DNA of 64,000 bases, taken from the NCBI GenBank assembly GCA_013146195.2, contig CM028377.1:177980465-178044464 (forward strand), given 5' to 3'. The notes under the pieces are model-generated. The model saw only the letters and a list, made by a program, of their open reading frames with translations, did not search any database and was not told where the DNA came from. Made by a program: the position numbers and the translations under genes. This DNA is from Codonopsis lanceolata. Its lineage: Eukaryota > Streptophyta > Magnoliopsida > Asterales > Campanulaceae. Every line of letters starts with the position of its first letter. The first letter of the stretch is position 1. Positions 9,547-22,117 of the stretch are shown here, in pieces.

Positions 9547-11857
9547 TCAATTAAGGCATGAATAGGCCAATGCTTTCTCCTCAATTAGCTCTTTTGCTGA
9601 GGCATCCATCTTTCCCCTTGAAAACTCATCAATCTTGAGCCCTGCAACAATTCCAAAAACCAACTCTCATTCCTATCTATACTCAAACTATCTCTAAAAA
9701 AATAACAATTTCACCACGCTAATTTTGACACTCACCCGGAACTATCAACCATTCGCCCTTCTCACAAGTAACGGGGAAAGAGTAGATGAGCCCCGGAGGG
9801 ATACCATAAGATCCATCAGAAAACACTCCCATTGACACCCATGTACCCTATATCAGAAATGAACAAAGGAGATTAGAATTTAGACATAATTGCAAGCAAA
9901 AAAACGTTAAATGTTGAAGAAGAAACTCAACCTTGGGAGTGCCAAGAACCCAATCATGAACATGATCACAAGCTGAGCTTGCAGCAGATAATGCACTCGA
10001 TAACTTTCGAGATTTAATGATGGCCGCACCCCTCTGCTGCACAGTAGTGATGAATTCTGTACGCAACCTAACACATTTAAGATGGTGTAAAATTAGTGAG
10101 AAATTTCAAAGAATTAAAAGTTGATATATGCAAAGAAAAATTATTGAAGATGCTTAGATGCCTAGAGTTGGTATACTGAATACGATAAATGAAGCAAATG
10201 AAGGAACAAGATAATTAAGGGTTTACCAATGATCATCAGCAACAAGTTCTCTGACAGATTTCTCTTCGCTGCTGATGGCTACTGATGCATGATTGACATC
10301 TGGATATTGAGTCGAAGAGTGGTTTCCCCAAATGATTATGTTCTTCACATCGCTCACATGAACGTCTAGCCTCTCTGAGATCTGGCCTAGAGCTCTGTTG
10401 TGATCGAGTCTCGTGAGGCAGGTGATATTTTCTTCTGGGATTGAAGGAGCGAATTCTTTCAAGATGAGTGCATTTGTGTTGGCTGGATTAGCAACCACAA
10501 GCACCTTGCAATTGGAAGCAGCATGCAGCTCTAAAGCTGAGGCTTGAGCCTTGTAAATAGATACATTTTTCGACATGACGTCTTTCCTTTCCATTCCTTC
10601 CTTTCGAGGAAATCCTCCAACCATGATTGCTATATCAACGCCTTTACAAGCTTCAACAACATCTGTTGTGGCAACAACTCCTGTAAAACATATAAATTCA
10701 TGAAGAAGAAGGCGGTAAAAACTCAAACAGCAAGTAATTTGAGCTGATAATGATCGTTTCTAACTGAAAAGGTGAATTAACCTTGGAGAAGAGGAAATGC
10801 TGCATCAATCAGTTCCATTTTCACCCCTTTCAAGGCCTCAGCGGCAGGTTCAATATCGAGCATATGCAAAATGACCGGCTGATCAGGTCCTAACATTGCC
10901 CCTCTCGCAATCATTGGAACTAGAGCATAGCCTATTTGACCTGCAGAACATATTGAATTTTTCAACAAAAGTGAGGCCGATCATCATATAACGTATAAAC
11001 TGCAATGAATCGTTTTTCTTAAAAAACCTAATTGACCTCACTCTATATGCAAGTACAGCATAAAAACGCTAAACATAGTCATCTGCGGAACCAAAAGTCA
11101 TGTTGTCTATCCCAGATGAACTCGAATTTTAAATAAATCATGTCAAGTTGAAAATTGTGTTTAAGTTTGCCACTAATATAGGCCATCCACTAGCATTAGA
11201 AATCGAATTCAGGATCAAGAATTTTTTTTAATGCACAACTATATATTTTTTTCAAAAAGAAAAATTTATGAACTGTAGCCAAAATAAAGGAAGGGAGAAT
11301 CAAACATGCCTGCAGCACCAGTAACAAGAACAATAAGAGGTTCCTTTTCAACATCCAAGAAGCTCCATACATATCTAATGATCTTCCATGACAAATAAAG
11401 GCAACCAAAAAGAACAACACTCTTCTCAATCAACTCCAAGTCCTCCATTTTTTGATCAAACAAACCAGCAGAACCCAATATGTTACTCCAAGAAACCATC
11501 ATCTTTTTTTTTATATATAAGAAATATTGATCAAGAAAACCCAATAGAACAATTTTACCAAACACCTTGACAACAAGCCAAAGAATACCATTACAAAACC
11601 TATAAGCAATAGTAAGTTGTACTTAATATCTCTTCGTTCCAAAGAAAAGAACTACATATACATCTTTTTAACATAATGGAAACGCCACCACAACAGTATC
11701 ACATTGGACCAAAACCAGAATAAGTGCCAGCTCACCATCGACAACGAACAATATGTACAAGTATATTGAAGAAAAAGAATATGAATATATGTGGTTGGAG
11801 GGTAACAAATTTACCAGCTGCACCCGTGACAAGAACACTGATGGGGGTTTTCTCCAT
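9547..11857 (-). CDS. Cytosolic NAD-dependent malate dehydrogenase (6 coding exons)
   Basis: Interconverts malate and oxaloacetate with NAD in the cytosol. Coding exons, from the start: 11857-11815, 10940-10782, 10680-10227, 10067-9932, 9847-9736, 9641-9547. They sum to 999 nt, 332 residues plus stop, the usual length of the plant cytosolic enzyme. All introns are GT-AG and phases match. The protein begins MEKTPISVLVTGAAG with the dinucleotide-binding loop VTGAAGQIG at residues 10-18. Substrate arginines are in GGFPRKEGMERKD (R93, R99); NPANTN is at 132-137; LTRLDHNRA holds the catalytic Asp160 and Arg163; WGNHSSTQYPDV holds catalytic His188. There is no transit peptide on this isoform. The C-terminus EKALAYSCLN is typical of the cytosolic family. 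The start chosen is the only ATG giving the standard N-terminus with a canonical donor. A second possible first exon lies inside intron 1 (11310-11502). Confidence 0.96.
11310..11502 (-). CDS. Putative alternative first exon of malate dehydrogenase
   Basis: Inside intron 1 a second open frame ends in LDVEKEPLIVLVTGAAG, duplicating the last codons of exon 1, and stops at the same splice phase. From ATG at 11502 it gives 64 codons plus 1 nt. Joined to the exon at 10940 it would make a 382-residue enzyme. The added residues contain a hydrophobic stretch (SVVLFGCLYLSWKIIRY) that looks like a membrane segment or signal anchor rather than a plastid or mitochondrial transit peptide. The donor would be GC (CAG|GCATGT), which is non-canonical but used in plants. 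A downstream GT would break the frame. The open frame continues upstream to 11565 without a stop. Whether it is transcribed cannot be told from sequence; it could be a relic of exon duplication. Confidence 0.5.
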
Positions 11858-12122
11858 AATTGCTCAACTGTGTGTTTTTGTGTGTGTGTATATGTGTGTA
11901 TATATAGAGAGGGGGGGGGCGGGAAGGTGCAAATATCGAGGTGTCACAATTAACGAGGGGATGGATGGGATGATATACAGGGGATAAGAGTGATGTGGGG
12001 GGTGTGAAGCTGGTGAAGGGATTGGGTGATCTCACGGGGATTATGGAGTGTGGCGGGTTTTGTTCAATGATTCCATGAAAGTTGGTTTCTTTTTCATGTG
12101 AAGTCCATGCCTTTTTCATTCA
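11858..12122 (-). promoter_or_regulatory. Upstream/5' UTR region of malate dehydrogenase
   Basis: Directly upstream of the ATG on the minus strand lies a TG/TA microsatellite (about 11870-11908) followed by a GGGGGGGG run (11913-11920). In the minus direction these read as C-run, TCTC, then TATATACACA. A promoter is inferred from position only; no clear TATA box at a measured distance can be assigned. Confidence 0.35.
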
Positions 12123-12412
12123 AGGAGGCTTGTTTGAGAGAGCGTTTTAATTAAAATATTGGCAAAAAAAGGTAATGTTTTTTTTTAATATTTAAATACA
12201 GCATTTTAAAAATGTGTAGTATTTTAAAACGCTCTAATTTAGAATGTTTTAAAATAGCAGCATTTACAACTACTTTGTTAATGGAAAATAGAGTGTTGAA
12301 ACAGTTTTTCAAACTTGTTTACAAAAATAAAACTGTATTTTGAAAATGATGCATTTTAGAAACGATACGTTTTGAAAAAATTACGTTTACAAAACGTTGC
12401 ACATAACGAGGC
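12123..12412. mobile_element. Possible Tourist/Harbinger-like MITE
   Basis: The left end (GAGGCTTGTTTGAGAGAGCG) and the reverse complement of the right end (TAGGCCTCGTTATGTGCAAC) share GGC-TGTT-CG-type matches followed by GTTTTA/GTTTTG. The interior is built from many short GTTTTAAAA, CATTTT and ACGTTTT words. No clean 3-bp target duplication was found, so the call is weak. Confidence 0.3.
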
Positions 12413-13664
12413 CTAACTCGTGTGGAAATATTGGAAAATTGTTGATAACATCTCCGGATTTTTAAGCTTGAGTAAATCTCCTGTAGGCCCATCCAACGGA
12501 TGTTAATTCGTAAAACGAAGTCTCACTCTCTCACAAGTTACAACTCAACTCATCAACACATGATGGATCGAGTAAAAAAAATCCGTCTTACAAAAAATAC
12601 ACGTATGATTGTTTTATCTAAATTTTTACCTTTAAACTTTTGCTTGAAGAGTCCCCTTGACTTTTTTCGAACTCTCAATTATGTCCCTTCTATGGTTCTA
12701 TTGTTCAAAAACTTTGAAAATGATTTGTGGTATGACTATAAAAAAAGATTATGGTGTGCGGACCGAAAAAATTCTACAGCTAACTCAGTTTTCATGCACA
12801 AACATTTTTGTAATCATAATTAATTTTAATAATATTTTTAAATTGTTTTATTATTACATTTTTTTTAAATGTGGACTCATTGTGAGAAATGGAGATGGAA
12901 TAATCTACTCTTCATCACTCTCCCCCACTTTCAAACCTACAAAAATCAAAGCAAACCACCGCCGCCGCCACCAAATTCATGGCATTTGCTAAAATTCACC
13001 ATCCCTATTATCCTTAAGATCTCGTCATCCACTTAAAATAGAACATATTACTCCCTATACCTAAAAGAATCCACCTTTCCTTTTTTTAGGTTGGTCTGAA
13101 AAGTATCAACTTTCCACCCTTTCTTCTTTTTTATTGTCAGTAATATGATGAACCCCGCTCACATAGATATCCTCAAAAAGAACATTCTTTTAAGAATGTA
13201 GGGAGAAGCAATTAATGTTGTTTGGTAAACAACCTGTTTCCTGTACAAAATATGAAAATATAGGATTTTCTAGACCAAAGAAGGAAAAGTCAACCACTGT
13301 CCAATTATGATCAAAGGATGAATCATCCAACTCACATGCCAAGATAACAAGCTTTGAACATGTAACTTCCTTATATGCTTAGATAAACTACAGTTCATGG
13401 GGTTTGAAACCAAGCCATTGTGCTAACAAAATACAACTGACAAGCAGCAGCAGCAACAATGGTGATACTGTTACATGGTTAGTTTTACAGTTTTGGCAGT
13501 TTTGATAAGAGCAAATGAAAAAAATAACAAAAAAATAATCAAAATGCTGAGATGGAGCAGCTAAGAGGCGGACAAACTACAATACCGCTAGCACTTCGAG
13601 GGGAGGCAGGAAATTAGTTCACAGTAAACAAGGCAGTGCAGTGATCCAATGAATCCATGGAGCA
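12413..13664. other. Intergenic DNA between malate dehydrogenase and LEUNIG
   Basis: No gene seen. At 13050-13085 ATTACTCCCTATACC resembles one end of a Stowaway MITE without a clear partner. The last 200 bases are the likely 3' UTR of LEUNIG. Confidence 0.5.
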
Positions 13665-16600
13665 TTACTTCCAGAGCTTGACAATTTTGTCATGGCTGGC
13701 AGAAGCAACCAAACCAGTGACCGTCGACACGGCCAAGCCAGCAATCAGTCCTTCATGTGCTGGAAGAGTCATTGTTTTGTTCTCGGCCATGTTCCAAAGC
13801 TCCAGAGACTGAAACAGATGCAACAAGAAATCAGAAAATTGAAAAGACGTCTTTTATGTGTTTTCCATATAAAAGAGACTTGCCTGGTAGCAGCCAATGA
13901 CGAGTAACGATGAATATGTAGGATGGAAAACACAGGAGTGGAACTTATTTCCATTACAGCTAAGCTCATGAACACACTCCCCCTCGCTCCCTGATCCAAG
14001 TGTCCATACTCTAACAGAATCCTCGCTCACAGATGCCAAAAGCTCACCAGACGGATCCCAACAAACTGAGTGAATCGGCTTTGTATGCCCCTACAATTAA
14101 TTACAGATCACCATTAAAGGAGTTAGTGGCATAATATCAAGGGAGAAAACAAAAAGACTAGAAAGAATATTGCCAACAAAATACTAGAATATATAATTAT
14201 CCATAAAAATAAGAGAACAAAAAGAATACTCCCTACTTTCCACACACAAAAATAATAATAATAAATATCCCAAGAAAACAATTTTCTAAATTTAAGATAC
14301 AAATTTTCATTGTTTTCCCCAAAAATTTCTTAAGTTTTCAAAAAACACATCTGTTTGTTTTATGTGCCCCTACAAAAAAAAATCAAGTTGGGGCCAACGC
14401 AATGAATATAGATATAGAGAGAAAATCACAATAACAAAAATTGCCAACGCAACGAATAATTTTCTAAATTTAAGGTATAAATTTTCATTGCTTTGCTCAA
14501 AAAAAACTTTTGGTTAAAAACATATCAGTGTTTTTGAGCCATCCAGAAAAAAAGTCAAGTTGGGGCAAATAATAATTATATGAAAGCCATCATGCAAAAT
14601 TTAAAAAGTTAAAAACTTTCGAAGTAGGAATTCTTTTTTCTTTTTCTTATTTTGGGGGAGGGGGACACAGGTGATATCTGACTCTTACAATTAATATAGA
14701 GAAAGAATATCACAAAAAAAAAGCCAATGGAAGGGGGTGATTTAGTAGGCAACCGGTAACGAGTGTCGGCAGGCTTGTGTCTCCACATCCAATATAGATA
14801 CAACATTCTCTGCAGCTGCGGCAAGATACCTTCCATGACGGGGTTGAAATCTCATCTGAGCCGTCCCACCCTATTAAAACATAATAACATGAGACCAAAC
14901 TGAAACCACAACCCCCACCACCCACACAAACAACCAACGAAAATCAAACAGAAGATTAAGTGAACACAAATGAGAAAATAAGTCATGTGATCACATTCAT
15001 ACCTTAAATACACGTGAACAGCTGCCATTATTTATGCTCCAGTACCTAATCTCACCATCTCCGTCACAGGAGCAGATGAGGTCATCTTTATTAGGGTGGA
15101 AATCTAGTGACATAACAGACGCAGAATGTCCTGTAAAGGTACGGAGTGAATAGCCAGGCTGCAGTGCAATCAAGATTCGAGTCAACAGGAAATCCAGAGA
15201 CAATCGGGTAAAACACAATAAAAGAAAGAACAAATAAAACTAGAAATAAACCTATATCAGTTAAGACATCCCATGCTTAAACGATGTCTCCAAAGAAACA
15301 TATTAATAATAGTGAAGTTAAAATTGGATGCTAAAACCAAACCAGCTTTGGTATTTCTATAATAACAGAACTTTAGGGGTAGTATTTTCTTTAATCTATG
15401 GAACAAGAACACACTTGCATTTAGAAAAACTGCAGCAACTCCTACCTACAAGTCTACAACTCCTATACAAAGCTGCCCCTCAAGTATACCACAGTTTAGA
15501 TGGTAGCTTCCTAAGTTCCCATACCTGTTGCTTTAGATGGTACCTTCTCAAGTTCCCATACCTGTTCTATGAATCAAAAAAATCCATGATCTAGGTAATG
15601 TCACTCTGAACCTTCCCTGCCTCGAGGGGCGTCATTCTCCTATCTCTCTCACTTTTCAAGAGAGATATGGAGCTGTAGAGGGGGAGGGAGAGAGAGAGAG
15701 AGAGAGGAGCAGGGTCTACGTCACATTGTTTTCTAGAATCAAAGAAACATTTTATACTGAAAATCCAAACATATGGAAATCACAGTAAGATATTGAATGA
15801 GGGCAAATGCCAACTAACATTGTCTGCATCCCACACCCGAACAGTTTTATCAAAAGAAGATGTTGCAAGACGTGGCATGCTTGGACTGAAGCGCACATCC
15901 GTGATCAATGACGAATGTTCCTCGAGGGTTGTTTTTGGTTTTAAAGAATCAGTATACCATAATACAGCCTGCACAAGAAAATCATCACCAGCAAGGACAG
16001 ATTATTCTTCCACAATCATGCAGGTACATTTGTTCCTATTCAATATTATATATATATATATTGTGTGCAAGCATTCACCTTTTTATCATGACCACCACTG
16101 GCAAGCAGTTTACCATCTGACGAGAAGTGGCAACAAACAACCTTGCTTGCACTCGCTCTAACAGAATTGACTTCGGTAAATGTAAAACCTAACATAAAGA
16201 AAGAAGCAGTACCATAAATAGAAGATAATTGTTTGTTTCCAATCTCATTTTCTGCTGGTTGATGCATTAATAAGGTGAAATAGAAAGTGGACATCTAAAA
16301 GATAATAACCCAATAAAGAGATGCAGGTAATGCTTCATGACTAAAAATAAAGCTAAAACATGAAGATAACACAATTGTAAAAGAGAGGCATACATCACCC
16401 TCAAACAGGGAGCAATTTTGAGCTCTTATCATAATTAATCTTAAAAAAGTGGAACACTGGAAGAGAATAAGAAAAGGTTTCATTGAAAAATAAGCTTGAA
16501 ATCAGAAACCTTGTAAAAACTATTGAATGTGCACTTCTATTATTCCCAAAACTACTCAAAATAATTGTCATATACAGCTGGGCAATTGGAAGCGTCAAAC

Positions 16601-19600
16601 AAAGTCATCACTTAACACATTTAGAAGTTGCATATTTTCCGCTCATAACATTCTAGAGACTAAAATACACTATTTTATTACTGCACTGTGCTTTTGGACA
16701 CTCATTAGGTATCAAAAGATACTAAAAATAAATAAATAAATTATCATCCGATATAGTAAAATATAGGTGGGGCAGGGAGAAAAAGATAGAAAAGTAGCCA
16801 TAATGCTAGAGTTTCCCCAAGTTTTTTTTCCCAAATAAAGAGGTGGGGGTTTGTGTGATATGTTGGCCTATGGTTCAGACAAGAAGTTGTTGGATCATTC
16901 AGGATTACCTCTCAGAAAGTCTTTTTATAACATTAGTATATCCCTAATCATAGTACTTTGCAACTTACCATATCAGATGCAGCAAAGAGCCAAAGAGCCA
17001 AAGAGAATATTATTTACGGCAAGAAATCCAATTCATCTCCTATAGATTGAGAATCACACGATTGGACCTTGACCCGAGTCAACAATAAAATACAATGACT
17101 TACCTTTGCTTACATCCATACAACGGCCAACTGCACCCCTGGGATCTGTATCGTCAGGTGATAAAAAAGAGTCAACGTTATCATCAAGAGATCCATCCTC
17201 CACGAAACGATCCATGTCAGCCTGTGCAATGTCTTTATCATCCCACTGCAAAAGTCAAATGCCAATAAGAGCTGAAGCATGCAAATAATATCTCCTTGTT
17301 ACCAATCCAACAAGGAAATACTTACCAAATGATTTGAAGGAGAGGTGAGCGTTCCGGCACCATCATTAAACATCATCAAAGGCTTTGAAGAACTACCATT
17401 GTGTGGCAAAGTAGGCATTGATATCACATCTCCAGGAGTATGAGTTGATGGTGTAGAGGGTGCCGAGCTTGGTGAAGGTCCCGCAGTATTTGCAGTTCCA
17501 GAGCTATTGGCTGGTCCTGAGTTTGAGACCTGCTTTCTCTTTCTTCCTGTCTGATTTTTTGAAGCCTTACATGCATTAGAAACCATATTAGGAACCTACT
17601 AAACTACGCTATAGGCCAAATGTAAATCTTAAAACTCAATCCCGTTAGGAACCTAATGAATGCACTCTATTTTTTAATAGGGACAGACAAGGAATAAGCC
17701 AAGGAATAAGCCTTTTTTTTAATAAGGGCAGACAAGGAATAAGCCACAATGCTAAATAGAAATATATCCTATAGTTAGCCAGAGCAAACAGACCTGATCA
17801 TTTCCTCGAAAGGAATTCGACATACTCCCATCTCCATTTACACTGCTGGTGCCCACAATCTTATCTTGCTGAAGATTATGATTTGAATTCTGAGGCTGCT
17901 GACCAGAAAGGGAATGCTGCTGAAGCTGCTGTTGCTGTTGCTGGTTATTGTTCTGTTGTTGCTGCTGCTGCTGCAACTGCTGTGCCATTTTTAACTACAC
18001 AGACAAACAAATTGCAGTTACTGAAAAGGCCTCCAATTCGTGAACAAGCGATGATCATGAGCTCAGGAAGGCTGACAATTCAGGACAAGAGAGAGCTATA
18101 GCAAACCAACGAGCTTCTCACTTACCTTACCCTCATTACAACAGAAAGATATCCATTGTTATAAATAATAAGTAAGCTACATAGAACGAATGCCTAGGAT
18201 TTAGGAAGCACTAGTAAACAATGCCAAGAAATACCTAAAAACTCGGGCCCTACTTGGATCGCAATTCTATTCTCATCTCATGGACCACAGTGTCTTTGAT
18301 GGTTGTTTTCAGGAAGTAGTTACAAAAACATCCACTCGTAAGAATGGCCACAGAATAGTACACGTAAAGTGCCACATACTTCAATCAAAAATTTAAGCCT
18401 ATTCCATATTACTTTTTTGGGGGGTAAGTATCCTATTCCAAGGTTTAATTCTGGAATATCTAAACCAGCATATATCCCCTTTTTTTGGAAAAATTTAAAA
18501 GGAAGGGGGGGGGGGGGAAATGCTACAACAAACATATGCAATTGGGAAGGGAAAGCACCTTCAGTAACATATCTGGATCTCCACGAGGTAAAACAGCACA
18601 ACCTGCTTGCAAAGGTGACCCAACATTTGGAACCACATCACCAACTGAATTGGAAAGGCCATCCTTTCCCAGACTCATACCGCGGTTATTAAGCAGCATT
18701 CTCAACCTTCTGCTTTCTACGTCATTGGCAGATGCCGGCATATTCTGTTGTGCTAGCAAAAGCTGCTGCTGATGCTGTGGCGTAATCATCTGAAGCTGAT
18801 GATAAGTCTGGGACCCCTGCATAAATTTATTTTGCTGCTGAAGAAGCCCAGAGCGAAGCTGATCTAAACCCTACCAAGTGACCATGGGATACAACAGTAA
18901 GAAAATAAGATTTATGCTAAGTTAATATAAAATAAAGTGCAAAACATCAACTGCAAGAGGGAAAAAGCATGATCCACATGCAAAAAATGACTCGATATGT
19001 ATCACCTCACAAAGCTTATCAAAAAAAATGTATCATCTCACAAAGACAAAACAATAATATCAAAGTTCAGGTGCAAAATGATTTTAGGCATTATAACAGT
19101 AGACCTAAAAGCAAAATAAAATTGCCGAAGAAGGCTTTGCCAAACCAGTCATTTACTAGGTAAGGCCGCGGATTAATTGATACTGAAGTTGGCCAAGGGA
19201 TTCGAATAACCATATAACTTGAGAACAAGTGAGATGCCTGTAATCAGTAAAGAAAGCCCCCACCACTTTATGTCTGGATATTGATTAGAGCAAAGATTAT
19301 ACCGTAAGGGACGTTGACTTCCATATTTTCCGCTAAGGTATTTAGGAAGTTGACTGAGACCGATGGTAGCGGCACAAGCACAGACTTCGAAAAGAGCAAA
19401 TCTCCCACTCAGAGAACAGAGAAGAAAATGAAAGAAAAAGATTGGAATCCCTTTGGTTTTGTCATCAAAGGGCAGATTGCAGTACATCAAAACCCAGCTA
19501 GTTTTCTTATTTAAATGACTTGAACTGTTGAACATATTCATTAACCAATCAGGAACTGAGGCTGAAAAACATATGTTAATTCTTAGCAATTTCATTTCAG

Positions 19601-21288
19601 ACTAATAAACAAGAAACCATTTTTATTTTTGCAAGTCAAGAAACTTAATTGCTGTTGTGGCTATAAAGAGTACTGAACCTGCAACTGAATATATTACACC
19701 TATATACAGCTCTTTTGCCTGGCCATTAAATTAAATTCTAAAGAAAGCAAACCCAATACTGCTTGAATTATAAAGAAAGCAAGCCCAATACTGCTTGAAT
19801 TATAAAGAAAGCAAGCCCAATACTGCTTTCACTTTCAGCAAAAACCTCATTACTACCCGACTGTTTATTGTACACATGGGTGAACCTAAATAGTGGCTAG
19901 CAGTGGTCAGGGCCCCCAAGGTATCAGGACATGCATAAGAGCCCATGTGATTAAAACAGATACTACTTGGCCCCTCCAAGAATCTAAAAATATTCAACAC
20001 TGACTAACTTTCAAATTTGTTATTGTCATATTGTGATCCATTTTCATAGATTTTAAGTGAGGAATCTTTGTTTGAGATGGAGTCTGATAAAAAAAACCAT
20101 CTCTGGAAGAGATTACCACATCAAACAACCTCACAATCAGCATCATTTTAATTCTCTGGAGGAATATGGGAAGTTTGCATTCCTTAAGACTTTACATGCT
20201 AGGGATAAGCACTAGCAAGGATAACACAAGAAAGGATCAAAATGAGGTTAATTTTTTTTTCTTTGATAGGTAAGTATGGCCCCTTGATATGGCAAAATGA
20301 AGTTAAATTAGAAAGGATAACACTAAAAGTAAACTTACTGTGAGAGGCCATCCTTTCAATGTTAGATTGTTACCACCTTGATTTGAACCTACCAAAAAAA
20401 AAGAACACAAACCTTGTAAGTTACACGCATCTATAAAATGGAACTCGCCCAGACTGATTGATTCCGGTGAATTAAAATCAACAACATCATTCTTGATAGG
20501 GAAGGATCAAGCCAAATTACCAGGAATTCCAATCAATGATCCTTCCGGGCCCCCAGCTCTGGGATTCAGTATTGGATTCATCTCGGTTTTGATTTCCTAT
20601 TTCCAACAAACATGTTAAGCAAAAGGATATACAAATAAGATTTAGACTAGAACTTTGAACAGTACCCCCCCCCAAAACACACATGCGCGTGAAAGGTGTA
20701 AAAGAAAGAACGGAATACTAACTGCTGTAGAGCCTGGAAGCTGCTGGTTCCGGGCTTGAACTTGCGGAGAGATGCCACCGGCTGATCCATGCAGCACTTG
20801 CCTGAAACTAACATTTTCTCAATAATCATAATGCACCCTATATCTTCAAAAAAATAACATAATGTGCACAAGGAAGGTCATTTTTTATTTCAGCCGCATA
20901 GGATAAAATCTTGACTAGAGTGAATTGCAGAAGTTTCGGTAGTCATGATAACATGCAGCTGATGGAATTGTTAAATGTTCAATTAAGTAACATTCTATGC
21001 AAATGGAAATCATATTCCGTTTCAGAAGCACCAAGAGGCATGGAATTCCAGACCAAAATAATTGTAAAAAAGAGGGAGTACCCATTGCCAAAAGCTCCCA
21101 CAATGTGCGTTCTCAAGAAGGGATAATCTAAGCCACCTTACCCTTGTTGCAAGGAGATGGATTCGAACTCAGGACCTCAAGGCCACATGGGAGAGACTCC
21201 ACCAAAATAATTGTACAAAAAGATTAAAAATGGAAATTGTTCGGCATAACACACAAATGTTCGCTCTTTCCTTTTGAAGACCAACACA

Positions 21289-21332
<44 letters not shown>

Positions 21333-21986
21333 TCCTGAGTTGCAAGGGATCAACAGTACTGATAATCCTGGTCAAAGGTCTGAACTCAAATGTTGTTGTT
21401 TAAACTTTGGACAGGGATAGGCAAATTTTAAACTCTATGCGAGCCAGAATAAGAATCTTTTATAATGCCTTGTGCAATGTTTCTTATGTCCAATCATGTA
21501 AGTTTATGAAGCTCCATAAGTGAAGCAATTGAAATCTCAAGCCACATACATAATTAACCTGTTGTCTATTCTTTTCAAGCTAAAAAGTATAGATGCAAAA
21601 TTACCCTGAAGGCTGGCCAGCTGCAGCAGCCGATTTCAATATTGAGGCGTGATTTGGATCCAAGAGTTGGCCCACATTTTCACCGAATCTTTGCTGTAAG
21701 AATATGCCAAATAGTTATAAAAATGAATTGACATCTTTTTTGCTGCCTAAAACTCCACGAGACAGGTACCTTCATAGCTGCATCATCCAAAGAATCCCTT
21801 GGAAGTGGCAATTTTAATCCTTCCTCGTAAATTTTTGTAGCCATGCTAGCCGCTCCAGGATTCTGTCTCATAAGAGGGTCATTACCAACAAGCCCATTAG
21901 CTGTACCATTTAGGAGGTGGGCCCCATCTCTCCTTTGTTGTTGTTGTTGCTGCTGCTGCTGCTGGGCTTGTTGCTGCTGCTGGGCT

Positions 21987-22024
<38 letters not shown>

Positions 22025-22084
22025 TTGCTGTGCTTGCTGAGTCTGCTGAGCATGCCGCTGCAGTATCAGCTGCTGCATCTGCAT

Positions 22085-22117
<33 letters not shown>

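Noticed and set aside
11266..11565. Separate 99-codon gene in the malate dehydrogenase intron
   Set aside because: Its C-terminal VLVTGAAG and matching splice phase show it is better read as an alternative first exon than as an independent gene.
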